From an uncultured Clostridia bacterium (GTDB lineage Bacteria > Bacillota > Clostridia > Monoglobales > Monoglobaceae), in assembly GCA_934454115.1 (NCBI GenBank), contig CAKSFQ010000005.1, forward strand, positions 1-64,000: a DNA stretch of 64,000 nucleotides, in the 5' to 3' direction. The position numbers and the translations under genes were made by a program. Below are positions 17,790 to 26,855 of the stretch, piece by piece; positions within the stretch are counted from its first letter, which is position 1, and every line of letters begins with the position of its first letter. Below the pieces are notes generated by a model. That model was not told the DNA's origin, did not search any database, and saw only the letters and a list, made by a program, of their open reading frames with translations.

Positions 17790-20582
17790 ATGAATTTCAT
17801 TTTGCGTAAAACAACTGCCGTTCTGGCTGCGCTGGCTATGTTAGTTCTTTCAGCAGCGATTCCTTTATCGGCGTATGCAGATACGGACGGCTACAGCGAA
17901 ATCATTTTTGAGACCGATTTTGAAAATGGGCTGGGTGTGAATAATAAGGATCTTCAATGGAAGACCGACGGCGGCGCAAGAACACCTGTTGAAATGCTGT
18001 CCCCGGTAGATGAGGAGGAGCATGGCAAGATCGTCGGAGTTCCTACCATGGGAAGCAACGGAAAGCGGGATCACTTTTTACGAACCAGCTACGCAAAGGT
18101 TAATGGAAAATTCGAAAGCGCCATGCTGACCGGCGAGGCGTTGGAGAGAGTGCAGCATATCCGTTTGGGTATGGACATCATGATGGGTGATTACGCGGAT
18201 GCCGGCTTTAACATCGTGACCCATCAGTCCGTTTCAAGCCGGCTTATGTATCGGCTGGTGAGTTTTACGGATAAGGGCGACTTGAGTGTGCTTGGCGTTT
18301 CCCATGGAAACTATGAGCTCATGACATGGTATCGGCTGGAGGCCTTTTTGGATTACACGAAAAGAGAGGTGCAGATCTATATCGGCGGAGAGCCGGCCGG
18401 TTCGGCGCCGATGAACGACAACTTTGGTTTCTACTGTCTGTCAACAGGAGTACAGATGGGGGCAAATGCCGCAGATACCTATGTCTATGTTGATAACCTT
18501 TCTTATCGGGTGGCGTCTGCGCCGGCTTTGCTTTCGGCGTATCCGCCGGATGGATATCGGAACTTTCCGATAGAGGGCGGTACGCTGGAGCTGACCTTTG
18601 ACAGCAGCTTAGATGTAAACGCCTTTCCGGGTGTCACCGTGCAGAACGCTGCCGGTCAGACGGTAGACGGCGTAGATTATGAAATCAGGGGCGCAAGACT
18701 GATACTCACCATTACCCAAAAGCTGGAGCCGGATACGGGCTATACCGTTCAAATCCCGGCAGGCGTGACCGGGAGGAACGGTCTTATCACCAAAGAACCG
18801 ATCCGCGGCAGCTTCCATACCGTTGCCGGGGCGTTGCTGCTGGGCGAGTTTACCTATACCGAGGGGGCAAGTAACCCGGGCGGCGGTCAGGCAGCCGTGC
18901 GGGCAGAATTGATTAGCAATTCCGATACCACGCAGACGGCGTTGGTGGTGATTGCCGCCTATGATGCACAGGGAGCAATGCTGGGCGTAAAGGAAGAACC
19001 GGTGACGGTGGAGAGCGGACAGACGGTATCGATGGATAGCAGAATCAGCACAACCGAATCAGTGGATCACTATTGTGCCTATGTGGCGGGTGCAAACGGC
19101 GTGCCGGTGGGCGGCCGTGCCATTTGCCTAAGCGGAGAGGGAACAAAACAGATGGATACCCTGGCAGGTGAGCGCGGCGATGCGGAGATTACCCTGTTTG
19201 AGGTGGATGAAAACGCAGCTCGGATTGCCGGTACGCTGTCGAAGGCAGGGCAGCAGCTGCTGATTGTTCGGGTAGAGCGGCAAGGGGAAACGGTTTGGAT
19301 TGCCCCGATTCTCAGTGACAGCAGCGGAAGCTTTACCGCAGGCTATACGGCCGCTGCGGCAGAGGACGGCTACAAGCTCATCCTAACCGGGCAGATGCTG
19401 AACCGGACGGCGACGCAGATGTTCTACTACTTTAAGCCGGAAACCAAGGCGCAGATTTTGGAATCGGTCAATGTTGCGGCATCGGTTTCTGCGGTAGAGG
19501 CGACACTGATTCCTTATCGGGATAAGCTGGATATCAAGGAGGGAGCGTTCTGTCAGGCGGCCTTTGAGGCTTTATATGAGCAAAAGCCGATTGCCTCTTT
19601 TGAAGAAATGCTTAAAGCGATGAACCAAGCCTATGACCTTTTGGAAACGCTCAATCAAAGCACATGGTCGGACATGAGCGGACTGCTTATCGAGCAGGAA
19701 GCGACGCTCCTTAAGAATCATGCGGATATGAGTTATTACAAGGGGCTAAACGGTACCGAGCGAAACAAGGTTTGCCGGTATTTAATCAAGAGGGCGCCTT
19801 TTGCGGATTTTGCCGCTTTGCGCACCGCGTTTGGACAGGCAATCGATGATTATCAGGAGTATTTAAAGACGAACAGCGATAACAATAACAATAACAATCG
19901 CCCCGGCGGCAGCGGCGGAGGAGGTGGCGGCAGCAGGTCGCTTGGCGGAAGCTACATCCAAGCGGTTGAAAAGGAGCCGCAACCAACCGAGACGCCGCCT
20001 CAGACCCCAAACCCGGAGGAGGTTTCCTTTACGGATTTGGATCAGGCTGCGTGGGCAAGGGATAGCATCCTTTCTCTCGCCAAACGCGGATATCTTCGCG
20101 GAGACGGCGACGGAAAATTCCGTCCCAATGACGCAATCACCCGTGAGGAATTTGTGAAGCTGCTGCTGTGCGGACTTGGGATTGACCCCGTAAACAAAGA
20201 GAGCGGTTTTACCGATGCCGTAAAGAACGCCTGGTATGAGCCTTATCTTGCCGCTGCAAAGGCGGCCGGAATCGTCACCGGGGATCCCGGCGGCAGCTTT
20301 GGTATCGGGCAGCAGATCACCCGTCAGGATATGGCGGTGATGGTGTTTCGCGCGGTGGAAATGATGGAAGGACAGAGGCCGGCGGCGCAGAGCGCCGAAT
20401 TTCAAGATCAAAGCCAAATCAGTGCGTACGCAGCGGATGCGGTTAACTGGATGTATCAGGAGATGCTGATTTCCGGCATGGGCGATCACACCTTTGCGCC
20501 TTTGGAGAACGCAAGCCGCGCCCAGGCAGCTAAGGTGATGGAAGGCTTATTACAGTGGAGAGATGGGAGGAATCACGGATGA
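17790..20582 (+). CDS. SLH-anchored surface protein with LamG-like and Ig-like domains
   Basis: This 930-residue protein is anchored to the cell wall by three C-terminal SLH repeats (about 749-930). It has a signal peptide (1-30), a LamG-like domain (about 35-235) related to the two upstream secreted proteins, and a Big_5-type Ig-like domain (about 245-350, SAYPPDGYRNFPIEGG to GSFHTV). Further beta-rich and helical regions follow, then an Asn/Gly-rich linker (NNNNNNRPGGSGGGGGGS) encoded by AACAAT repeats near 19881. The SLH units contain ITREEFVKLL, ITRQDMAVMVF and ASRAQAAKVM. It likely displays a glycan-binding head. ATG 17790 is set by AGGGAGAG upstream; the open frame before it runs through the intergenic gap. 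Its stop overlaps the next start (ATGA). Confidence 0.82.
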   Translation: MNFILRKTTAVLAALAMLVLSAAIPLSAYADTDGYSEIIFETDFENGLGVNNKDLQWKTDGGARTPVEMLSPVDEEEHGKIVGVPTMGSNGKRDHFLRTSYAKVNGKFESAMLTGEALERVQHIRLGMDIMMGDYADAGFNIVTHQSVSSRLMYRLVSFTDKGDLSVLGVSHGNYELMTWYRLEAFLDYTKREVQIYIGGEPAGSAPMNDNFGFYCLSTGVQMGANAADTYVYVDNLSYRVASAPALLSAYPPDGYRNFPIEGGTLELTFDSSLDVNAFPGVTVQNAAGQTVDGVDYEIRGARLILTITQKLEPDTGYTVQIPAGVTGRNGLITKEPIRGSFHTVAGALLLGEFTYTEGASNPGGGQAAVRAELISNSDTTQTALVVIAAYDAQGAMLGVKEEPVTVESGQTVSMDSRISTTESVDHYCAYVAGANGVPVGGRAICLSGEGTKQMDTLAGERGDAEITLFEVDENAARIAGTLSKAGQQLLIVRVERQGETVWIAPILSDSSGSFTAGYTAAAAEDGYKLILTGQMLNRTATQMFYYFKPETKAQILESVNVAASVSAVEATLIPYRDKLDIKEGAFCQAAFEALYEQKPIASFEEMLKAMNQAYDLLETLNQSTWSDMSGLLIEQEATLLKNHADMSYYKGLNGTERNKVCRYLIKRAPFADFAALRTAFGQAIDDYQEYLKTNSDNNNNNNRPGGSGGGGGGSRSLGGSYIQAVEKEPQPTETPPQTPNPEEVSFTDLDQAAWARDSILSLAKRGYLRGDGDGKFRPNDAITREEFVKLLLCGLGIDPVNKESGFTDAVKNAWYEPYLAAAKAAGIVTGDPGGSFGIGQQITRQDMAVMVFRAVEMMEGQRPAAQSAEFQDQSQISAYAADAVNWMYQEMLISGMGDHTFAPLENASRAQAAKVMEGLLQWRDGRNHG

Positions 20583-23173
20583 ATAGAATGCGTAAATGGA
20601 TCGCCCTGCTTGCAGCGGTTGTCATGCTTTTGGGCGCAGTGCCTGTTTCGGCAAGAAGTCTGCGGATTCAGGAAGAGGATCTGAGTAGTACCCAAGAGTA
20701 TCAAAAGCTGGATGCGCTGGGACTGATCGCCAATAAAGACATTATCTATGAGACGCATGTCAGCCGCGGCGAGTTTTTCTCCTTTGTGGTCAGAATATTA
20801 GGAAGTGACCCTTCGCAATTCGGCGATGATCCGGGCGAGAGCCGCTTTGCGGATTTGGATCCTGCAGATGCGTATTATCCGGAGATTGTGATCGCCGAGC
20901 GACTGGGTCTGATTCAAGGAGATGGCGGCGGCGTTCGGGTTCAGGATAACATCACATGGGCAGAGGCCTTAAAGGTGCTGACCTGTGTGCTTGGCTGGGG
21001 AGAGGACTGCGAGCAAAACGGCGGATTTCCTGCCGGCTATGTCAAAAGGGCGATGCGTCTGGATATTACGGACAGCGGAACCATCGGCAGCAATGACGAC
21101 AGTGTGACACCGCAGCAGATGTTTACCTTGCTGCTCAATACGCTGGAGGCGGACATTTGCCCTGCCAGAACCATGAACAGCGGGGATTTTATCCAGTACA
21201 CCGGGCAGGGCGAGAATCTGCTCAGCAGCGTGTTCGGACTTACCAGGGCAGAGGGCGTGGTAGATTCGAACCGATTCACTGCCCTCTATGGCGATCCTGA
21301 ATATAACAAGGATATGATTACCATTGGCGACAGGCCCTTTCGGGTAGGGAATACCGATGCGGAGAATTTACTGGGTTACTATGTTGAGTATTATTATAAA
21401 GAAGTCGGCGCGGATAAGACCTTGATTTATGCGGCGGCGATGCCCGGCAGAAACCGGATTATTACGGTGGATGCGGATGACATTGATGAGAAAGAAACCA
21501 CGGCCAAAACCCTGGTCTACTATGAAAATGACGGAGCACGCCGGCGGGAGGCGCGACTTTCCGCCGACGCTACGCTGATTCTCAACGGCGGTCAGGCCAA
21601 TCTTACGACAAATAATTTGACACCCCGCAGCGGCAAGGTGGTTCTGATCGACAACGATGAAAGCGGCGGCGCGGATGTGGCGCTGGTTACCAGTTATGCG
21701 GTAATGCGGGTCAGGTCGGTTTCTCAGTGGAATTATACCATTACCGATGCGCTGGGCGGCGGAGAAATTGTTTTGGATCCGGGGGATGCGGACTATGAAG
21801 TGACAATCCGCCGGGATGGCGCTGCGGCCGCTTTTGCGGATATTAAGGTGGGAGATGTAATTTCTTATGCCGCGTCTTCCGGCCATGTCCTGAACAAAAA
21901 GCATCTGGAGGTCTCCGATCAGACCGTGACCGGGACGATCAGCCGCTTTGATGATGATAATGTCTACGTAGATGACATGGCCTTTCGGATCGATTCTCGG
22001 CTGGAGCCGGATCAAATGATTGGAACGAACGCCACCTTTTATCTGGATTTTACCGGACGGATTGTCGATTATGAGTCCGCACCGGATCTGGTGTACGGGT
22101 ATCTGAACGGACTGAAGGATGTCGGAACCATGGGGCATACCTACAAAGCACAGATTTATACTGAGAATAACCGCTGGGTGGAGCTGGAGCTTGCAAGTCG
22201 GGTTCGGATAAACGATGAGAGTATGCCGGTGCAGGATGCCGTGAAACTGATCACAGGCGGCGGCGCATGTCAGCAATTGATTGCCTACTTGGTCAATGAG
22301 GATGCGAAGGTGAAAAGCATTCATCTTGCCAAAAAAGCAGAAATTGATTTTCAGCCTTGGAGCGATCAGGAGGAAGGTTTAGCCCAAAACGGCGTGTTCC
22401 GACTCTCCAGAACCTTTAGCGCAGCTACCTATCGGAGTCAGAACCGTTCCTTTGACGGCGCTGCCTCTCTAAAGAGCTCTGCTAAAATATTTATCGTACC
22501 GGAGATTGTGGACGGCAAGCCCGGCGCCCGTAAGGATTTTGCGGTGATGAACACGGGAAGCTTGGTGGCAAATCGCAGATATACCAATGTCAGTTTGTAC
22601 AATGCCAACAAATCCGGCGTTTGTGAACTGGCCGTGATAGAGGGCAAGGATGGGATTTTGCAGATTCACAACCAGAGCAATTTGCTGGTTTGTGACGGGA
22701 TGCAGACCATCGCCAATACGGAGGGAGAAGTGATGGATGCGCTCAGCCTTTGGTATGGTGATGAGACTGTTGCGATTCCCATTGCCGATGATGAGGTTTT
22801 GGCAGGGCTTGGAGCCGTTCATCGGGGCGATATTGTACAATGCGCGTTTGATATGGAGGGAAAAATCGGTGCCATTGTGCGGCGTTTGAACATTGCGGAT
22901 GATAAGGGAAAGGGTTCTCTTACCAACGGTATCTATAACGCAGCGACCTTTCTGTCCGGAACCGTTTATCAATATGACGCGGATGAACATATCCTTGCCG
23001 TCAACTACGGCGGCGGCTACGCCTTGATTGGAACGGGAGCCTGTAAGGTGTATATCTATGATACGGTGACGGAAAATCTTACCGTGGGAACAATGGACGA
23101 CGTGCTAAAGGATGATTTTTGCTTTATCCGGGCGGAATACATGGCAGGAAGGGAAATGATTGTTTATCGGTGA
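20579..23173 (+). CDS. Large SLH-domain surface protein, C-terminal function unknown
   Basis: This 864-residue exported protein has a signal peptide (1-26, IALLAAVVMLLGAVPVSA). N-terminal SLH-type repeats follow (about 30-205, VSRGEFFSFVVRIL, RFADLDPADAYYPEIVIAERLGLIQGD, ITWAEALKVLTCVLGW). About 650 residues of beta-rich sequence have no recognised domain. The N-terminal position of its SLH repeats contrasts with the C-terminal set in its partner. It overlaps the upstream gene by four bases (ATGA) and has GGGAGG as ribosome site, so the two are translationally coupled. This is probably an abundant surface-layer scaffold made together with the LamG/SLH protein. The gene ends the polysaccharide region and is followed by a long hairpin. 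Confidence 0.78.
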   Translation: MNRMRKWIALLAAVVMLLGAVPVSARSLRIQEEDLSSTQEYQKLDALGLIANKDIIYETHVSRGEFFSFVVRILGSDPSQFGDDPGESRFADLDPADAYYPEIVIAERLGLIQGDGGGVRVQDNITWAEALKVLTCVLGWGEDCEQNGGFPAGYVKRAMRLDITDSGTIGSNDDSVTPQQMFTLLLNTLEADICPARTMNSGDFIQYTGQGENLLSSVFGLTRAEGVVDSNRFTALYGDPEYNKDMITIGDRPFRVGNTDAENLLGYYVEYYYKEVGADKTLIYAAAMPGRNRIITVDADDIDEKETTAKTLVYYENDGARRREARLSADATLILNGGQANLTTNNLTPRSGKVVLIDNDESGGADVALVTSYAVMRVRSVSQWNYTITDALGGGEIVLDPGDADYEVTIRRDGAAAAFADIKVGDVISYAASSGHVLNKKHLEVSDQTVTGTISRFDDDNVYVDDMAFRIDSRLEPDQMIGTNATFYLDFTGRIVDYESAPDLVYGYLNGLKDVGTMGHTYKAQIYTENNRWVELELASRVRINDESMPVQDAVKLITGGGACQQLIAYLVNEDAKVKSIHLAKKAEIDFQPWSDQEEGLAQNGVFRLSRTFSAATYRSQNRSFDGAASLKSSAKIFIVPEIVDGKPGARKDFAVMNTGSLVANRRYTNVSLYNANKSGVCELAVIEGKDGILQIHNQSNLLVCDGMQTIANTEGEVMDALSLWYGDETVAIPIADDEVLAGLGAVHRGDIVQCAFDMEGKIGAIVRRLNIADDKGKGSLTNGIYNAATFLSGTVYQYDADEHILAVNYGGGYALIGTGACKVYIYDTVTENLTVGTMDDVLKDDFCFIRAEYMAGREMIVYR

Positions 23174-23231
23174 GTAAAGAAAGGATCAAAGAGGCGTTGC
23201 AGAGGAATTTCTTAAAAATGGCATAGTGACT

Positions 23232-23283
23232 TTTCGGGGCTGCAGCAAAACGATCTTAAGATCGTTTTGCTGCAGCCCCGAAA
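23232..23283. terminator. 52-base perfect palindrome, convergent terminator
   Basis: Arms 23232-23257 and 23258-23283 are perfectly complementary over 26 bp with no unpaired loop in the DNA sequence (centre CTTAAG). It lies between the rightward SLH gene and the leftward EF-G-like gene. T tracts are short (TTT/AAA at the ends), so it may stop transcription by hairpin strength or act as an mRNA 3-prime stabiliser for both. Confidence 0.7.
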
Positions 23284-23307
23284 GTGTATTGCAATCATAG
23301 GATATTG

Positions 23308-25374
23308 TTAGTTATTCGAACTTTCTGCGACAATTTTGTCCACGACATTTTGCGGCGCCTCCTGGTAACGGATAAACTCAAAGGAGAAACCGCCCCGTGC
23401 CTGGGTCATGCTGCGCAGGTCGGAGGCATAAGTGTGCATTTCTGCCATGGGAACCTCACCCTCGATCAGGGTCATGCCGTCCTCCTGCGGCGTCATGCCA
23501 AGCATCTGGCCGCGTCGTTTATTGATGTCACCGATGATGTCTCCGGTGTACTGATCCGGGACAGAAACCTTCAGATGGCCGATCGGCTCCAGCAGCGCGG
23601 GCGACGCCTGTTCCATACCGGCCTTATACGCCAAGTTGGCAGCAATCTTAAACGCCATTTCGGAGGAATCCACATCGTGATAAGAACCGTCTACCAGCGT
23701 AGCTTTCAGCCCGACCATCGGATAGCCGGCAAGCACGCCGTGCTGCATCGACTCGGTCAGTCCCTTTTCGACCGCAGGGAAGTACCCCTTCGGAACGCTG
23801 CCGCCAAACACCTTTTCTTCAAAGGTCAAGCCCTCGCTCTCGCTCGGCTCAAACTCAATCCAAACGTGACCGTACTGACCGTGACCGCCGGATTGCTTTT
23901 TGTGCTTGCCCTCGGCCTTTACCTTTTTGCGGATGGTCTCACGGTAAGGAACCCGGGGTTTTTCAAATGAAACATCCACGCCGAATTTATTCTTTAACTT
24001 GCTGACAATCACATCGATGTGCTGATCGCCGAGACCCTTTAAAATGAGCTGGCGCGTCTCTTTGTTATTTTCCAGACGGAAGGTTTTGTCCTCTTCCATT
24101 AATTTGGTCAGCCCCTGGGCGATCTTTTCTTCATCTCCCTTGGCTTTTGAAACAACGGCAAGGCTCATATTGGGCTGCGCAAAGGCGATACCCTCTAAGC
24201 GGAGCGGATGATTCAGGCCGCTTAGCGTGTCACCGGTGCCGGTCTTGGTCAGTTTTGCCACCGCGCCGATATCCCCGGCATTCAGGCGTTCGACCTCAAT
24301 CTGTTTTTTGCCCTGCATGACATAAATCTTGCCGATTTTTTCGTTGGTGTCCTTGTTCATGTTATACAAGGTGGTGTCGGGCGTCATAACGCCGGAATAC
24401 ACCTTAAAGTACGACAGCTTCCCGACATAGGGGTCAGCAACCGTTTTAAACACCAGGGCGGACAAGGGGTCTGCCACGTCAATTTTCAGGCGTGACGGGC
24501 TGCCGTCCTTCTTTTCGGCAATGATAAATTCATCCCGGCTGTCCGGCGCCGGAAAATATGCGTGAATCGCATTCATCAGAGAGGAAATCCCCAGCTTATG
24601 ATATGCGCTGCCGCAGAGAACCGGGACAATATCGCCCTCGGCAACGCCGCTGCGCAGCGCCTCGTACATCTCCGGCAGGGTAAAAGCCTCTCCGCCGAAA
24701 TATTTTTCCATCAATTCCTCAGAGGTTTCGGCGACAGCCTCGTTGATCATCTCGCGCAGAGGCGCTAGCTCTTCTTCCATACCGGGGGGCATCTCGGCGG
24801 TGACGGTACGGTCACCGTCAAACCTTCTGGCTTCCTGCTCTACCACATTGATAAAGCCGGTGATGCGTTCGCCCTCGCGCAGCGGCAGCTGGAACGGCGC
24901 AATCTTTTTGCCGTATTTATCCTTTAACTGCTGTAAGACACCCTGGTAATTGACACGCTCGTCATCAACCTTATTGATAAAGAAGATACGCGGAATCCCG
25001 CGTTCTTCGCAATACTTCCATGCTTTTTCGGCGCCGACGGTCAGACCGGATTTTCCGCTGAGTACAATGATTGCCGCATCAGCCACGCGAATCGCGCTCT
25101 GAACCTCGCCCACAAAATCAAAATATCCCGGTGTATCTATGATATTAAATTTTACACCGTTCCATTCGCAGGCAGCCAGTCCCATGCCGATCGAGAACTT
25201 CCGTTTGATTTCTTCCGGATCAAAATCCATTACCGTGTTCCCGTCTGTGGTTCTGCCCAACCGGTCAATATTGCCGGAGGTGTAGAGCATGGCTTCGGCA
25301 AGCGAGGTTTTGCCCGCATTCCCGTGGCCCAGTAAACAAAAGTTTTTCATCTTCGATGTGTCATAAAGTTTCAA
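23308..25374 (-). CDS. Elongation factor G-like translational GTPase (EF-G paralogue)
   Basis: This 688-residue GTPase of the EF-G superfamily has G1 GHGNAGKT (residues 16-23), G3 DTPGYFDF and G4 NKVD. Domain II follows, then domain III, a domain IV with SGGHGQYGHVWIEFEP and GSVPKGYFPAVEKG, and the domain V fold. The start is TTG at 25374, preceded by AGGAGGG. It stands alone rather than in an rpsL-rpsG-fusA-tuf operon, and its G1 and G4 surroundings differ from canonical EF-G. This fits the EF-G-like clade (often annotated fusA2/EF-G2-like) whose roles are unsettled. It acts on cytoplasmic ribosomes. A tetracycline-protection protein is less likely given the sequence. Confidence 0.85.
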   Translation of the reverse strand: MKLYDTSKMKNFCLLGHGNAGKTSLAEAMLYTSGNIDRLGRTTDGNTVMDFDPEEIKRKFSIGMGLAACEWNGVKFNIIDTPGYFDFVGEVQSAIRVADAAIIVLSGKSGLTVGAEKAWKYCEERGIPRIFFINKVDDERVNYQGVLQQLKDKYGKKIAPFQLPLREGERITGFINVVEQEARRFDGDRTVTAEMPPGMEEELAPLREMINEAVAETSEELMEKYFGGEAFTLPEMYEALRSGVAEGDIVPVLCGSAYHKLGISSLMNAIHAYFPAPDSRDEFIIAEKKDGSPSRLKIDVADPLSALVFKTVADPYVGKLSYFKVYSGVMTPDTTLYNMNKDTNEKIGKIYVMQGKKQIEVERLNAGDIGAVAKLTKTGTGDTLSGLNHPLRLEGIAFAQPNMSLAVVSKAKGDEEKIAQGLTKLMEEDKTFRLENNKETRQLILKGLGDQHIDVIVSKLKNKFGVDVSFEKPRVPYRETIRKKVKAEGKHKKQSGGHGQYGHVWIEFEPSESEGLTFEEKVFGGSVPKGYFPAVEKGLTESMQHGVLAGYPMVGLKATLVDGSYHDVDSSEMAFKIAANLAYKAGMEQASPALLEPIGHLKVSVPDQYTGDIIGDINKRRGQMLGMTPQEDGMTLIEGEVPMAEMHTYASDLRSMTQARGGFSFEFIRYQEAPQNVVDKIVAESSNN

Positions 25375-25636
25375 ACGACAGCCCTCCTAAATTGGTATTG
25401 AATCGTGCCGGAACCGACACCACTCTTACCCTCTATTGTACTTGATTTTCTTTGATATTTCAACCGAAAACTATACAATCTTTATGGAATTTATTAGGCA
25501 TATTTAACAATAAATAAAATGGCGGCGGAATAAAATGTTTACATAATCCCAAAAACGGCGTAACAAAACGGCTGCGCAGCCATATGATGGTATTGAGACG
25601 GCTAAGGCGCCGTCCGGATAAGAAGGAGGAAATAAG
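25375..25636. other. Divergent intergenic region with two small palindromes
   Basis: No gene is visible in this stretch. It contains GGCTGCGCAGCC near 25570-25581 and the inverted repeat GACGGC (25597-25602) / GCCGTC (25609-25614) just before the cysteine-rich gene's GAAGGAGG site. I see no clear sigma-A promoter for either flanking gene. The small palindromes could be part of the 5-prime leader of the rightward gene. Confidence 0.4.
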
Positions 25637-26632
25637 ATGAATCATTATCAAGACAGACGCTCTTGCGCAGTGCAAAAAGGGAATAGCTGTCCGGTTTGCC
25701 TATCAAATGCTGCGGAGCGGGACGAAACAGCCGCAGTCCGTGCGGATGCGGCAGAAGAGAGAAGCGATACCAAGGTTCGGCGCGCCAATCATTTTTCGGA
25801 TCCGGTATGCGTAAACAGCAACCAGATTTATGATTCCTGCCGTGACCGTGACTGCGTGGCAGATCAAAGGGTATATTTGACAGCCGAGGGGCAGGAACTG
25901 TTGGAACAGGCGATCAATGTCAAGCTGAAAAAGGCAGAGGTTATCTGGGTGTTTACGGATGTGGAGCCGTTGTCCTTTCACCGCGGATATTTTTCGGTTG
26001 ACCTCAAATTCTTTGTGTGCACCACGTTAGAGATCTTCCGCGGTGTTTCCAATCCCACCATCGTGCACGGGCTGACAACCTATGACAAGCGGATTATTCT
26101 GTATGGCTCCGAGGGAAACTCCAAGCTGTTCAGCTCTCGGTTTAACCCGAATGAAAACAGCTCGATTGCGGAGACCTGGCAGAAAACCAATATGCCGACG
26201 GTGACCGTTGAGGTGGTAGAGCCGGTTGCGCTGACGGCGAAAATTGTTGACGAGGATTGCTGCGGCTGTAGCTGTGACTGCGGTTGTGACTGTGGCTGCG
26301 ATGCGGCAGCAAGTGCAAATTGCAGCTGTGGCTGCGATATCTTCCCGGAGACGATTTGCAGCTGCTTTGACGATTCGCTCGTGATCGATGACTGCGCCAG
26401 AAAGGTACTGGTTACTTACGGATTGTTCTTTATTGTACGGCTGGAGAGAGACACGCAGCTTTTGATTGACGCGGTAGATTTCTGCATTCCGACCCAGGAA
26501 TGTCCTTCCGCGACCGAGGAAAGCCCCTGCGCACTCTTTAACGACATTCGGTTCCCGATTGACGAGTTTTTCCCGCCGCAAAAGCCGAAAGAAGGAAACG
26601 GTTCCGGTTTCGGCTGCGGATGTAACAACTGA
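25637..26632 (+). CDS. Cysteine-rich protein of unknown function
   Basis: This 331-residue protein has no signal peptide or membrane segment. I do not recognise a named family with certainty. The first 65 residues carry CPVC and DPVCVNSNQIYDSCRDRDC. A likely folded domain spans about 65-200 (VYLTAEGQELLEQ, GYFSVDLKFFVCTTLEIF). A dense cysteine cluster follows near 207-240 (CCGCSCDCGCDCGCD, CSCGCD), then a second domain and a C-terminal FGCGCNN. The CxC runs could bind metal or cross-link by disulphides, as in some spore coat or morphogenetic proteins. In this spore-former a coat role is a guess. ATG 25637 follows AAGGAGG. Confidence 0.7.
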   Translation: MNHYQDRRSCAVQKGNSCPVCLSNAAERDETAAVRADAAEERSDTKVRRANHFSDPVCVNSNQIYDSCRDRDCVADQRVYLTAEGQELLEQAINVKLKKAEVIWVFTDVEPLSFHRGYFSVDLKFFVCTTLEIFRGVSNPTIVHGLTTYDKRIILYGSEGNSKLFSSRFNPNENSSIAETWQKTNMPTVTVEVVEPVALTAKIVDEDCCGCSCDCGCDCGCDAAASANCSCGCDIFPETICSCFDDSLVIDDCARKVLVTYGLFFIVRLERDTQLLIDAVDFCIPTQECPSATEESPCALFNDIRFPIDEFFPPQKPKEGNGSGFGCGCNN

Positions 26633-26658
26633 TTTTAACTGAAAAAGGGGTGGCGAAA

Positions 26659-26810
26659 GCCGCCTCAAAGTCTGTCGAAAACGGCATAAAATCGGCGAAA
26701 AATTTCATTGCCGCGCCGTCCGGAAGTGGCATGATGGAACCGGGGACGGCGATATAATCAAAATGAAATTTTTCGCGAAAATAGGGTTTATCGACACGCT
26801 CAGGGGCGGC
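26659..26810. repeat. Long imperfect inverted repeat (structured intergenic element)
   Basis: Several matched arm segments nest around one centre: GCCGCC (26659-26664) with GGCGGC (26805-26810); TGTCGA (26673-26678) with TCGACA (26791-26796); GCGAAAAATTTCATT (26695-26709) with AATGAAATTTTTCGC (26762-26776); CGCCGTCC (26714-26721) with GGACGGCG (26744-26751). The RNA would fold into one long interrupted hairpin of about 150 bases. It resembles a palindromic interspersed repeat rather than a simple terminator. Confidence 0.6.
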
Positions 26811-26827
26811 ACTGCCGCCCCGGTTTT
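26803..26827 (+). terminator. Intrinsic terminator after the cysteine-rich gene
   Basis: GGGGCGGC (26803-26810) pairs with GCCGCCCC (26814-26821), followed by GG and five T residues. Its left arm is also the right arm of the larger inverted repeat, so the two structures compete. Confidence 0.75.
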
Positions 26828-26855
26828 TCAATAATAGTATCAAAGCCGCACGGGA

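Noticed and set aside
19880-19935. AACAAT and GGCGGC runs as a microsatellite or CRISPR-like array
   Set aside because: They are short, in frame and encode an Asn/Gly linker before the SLH repeats; no spaced repeats of CRISPR type occur in the window.
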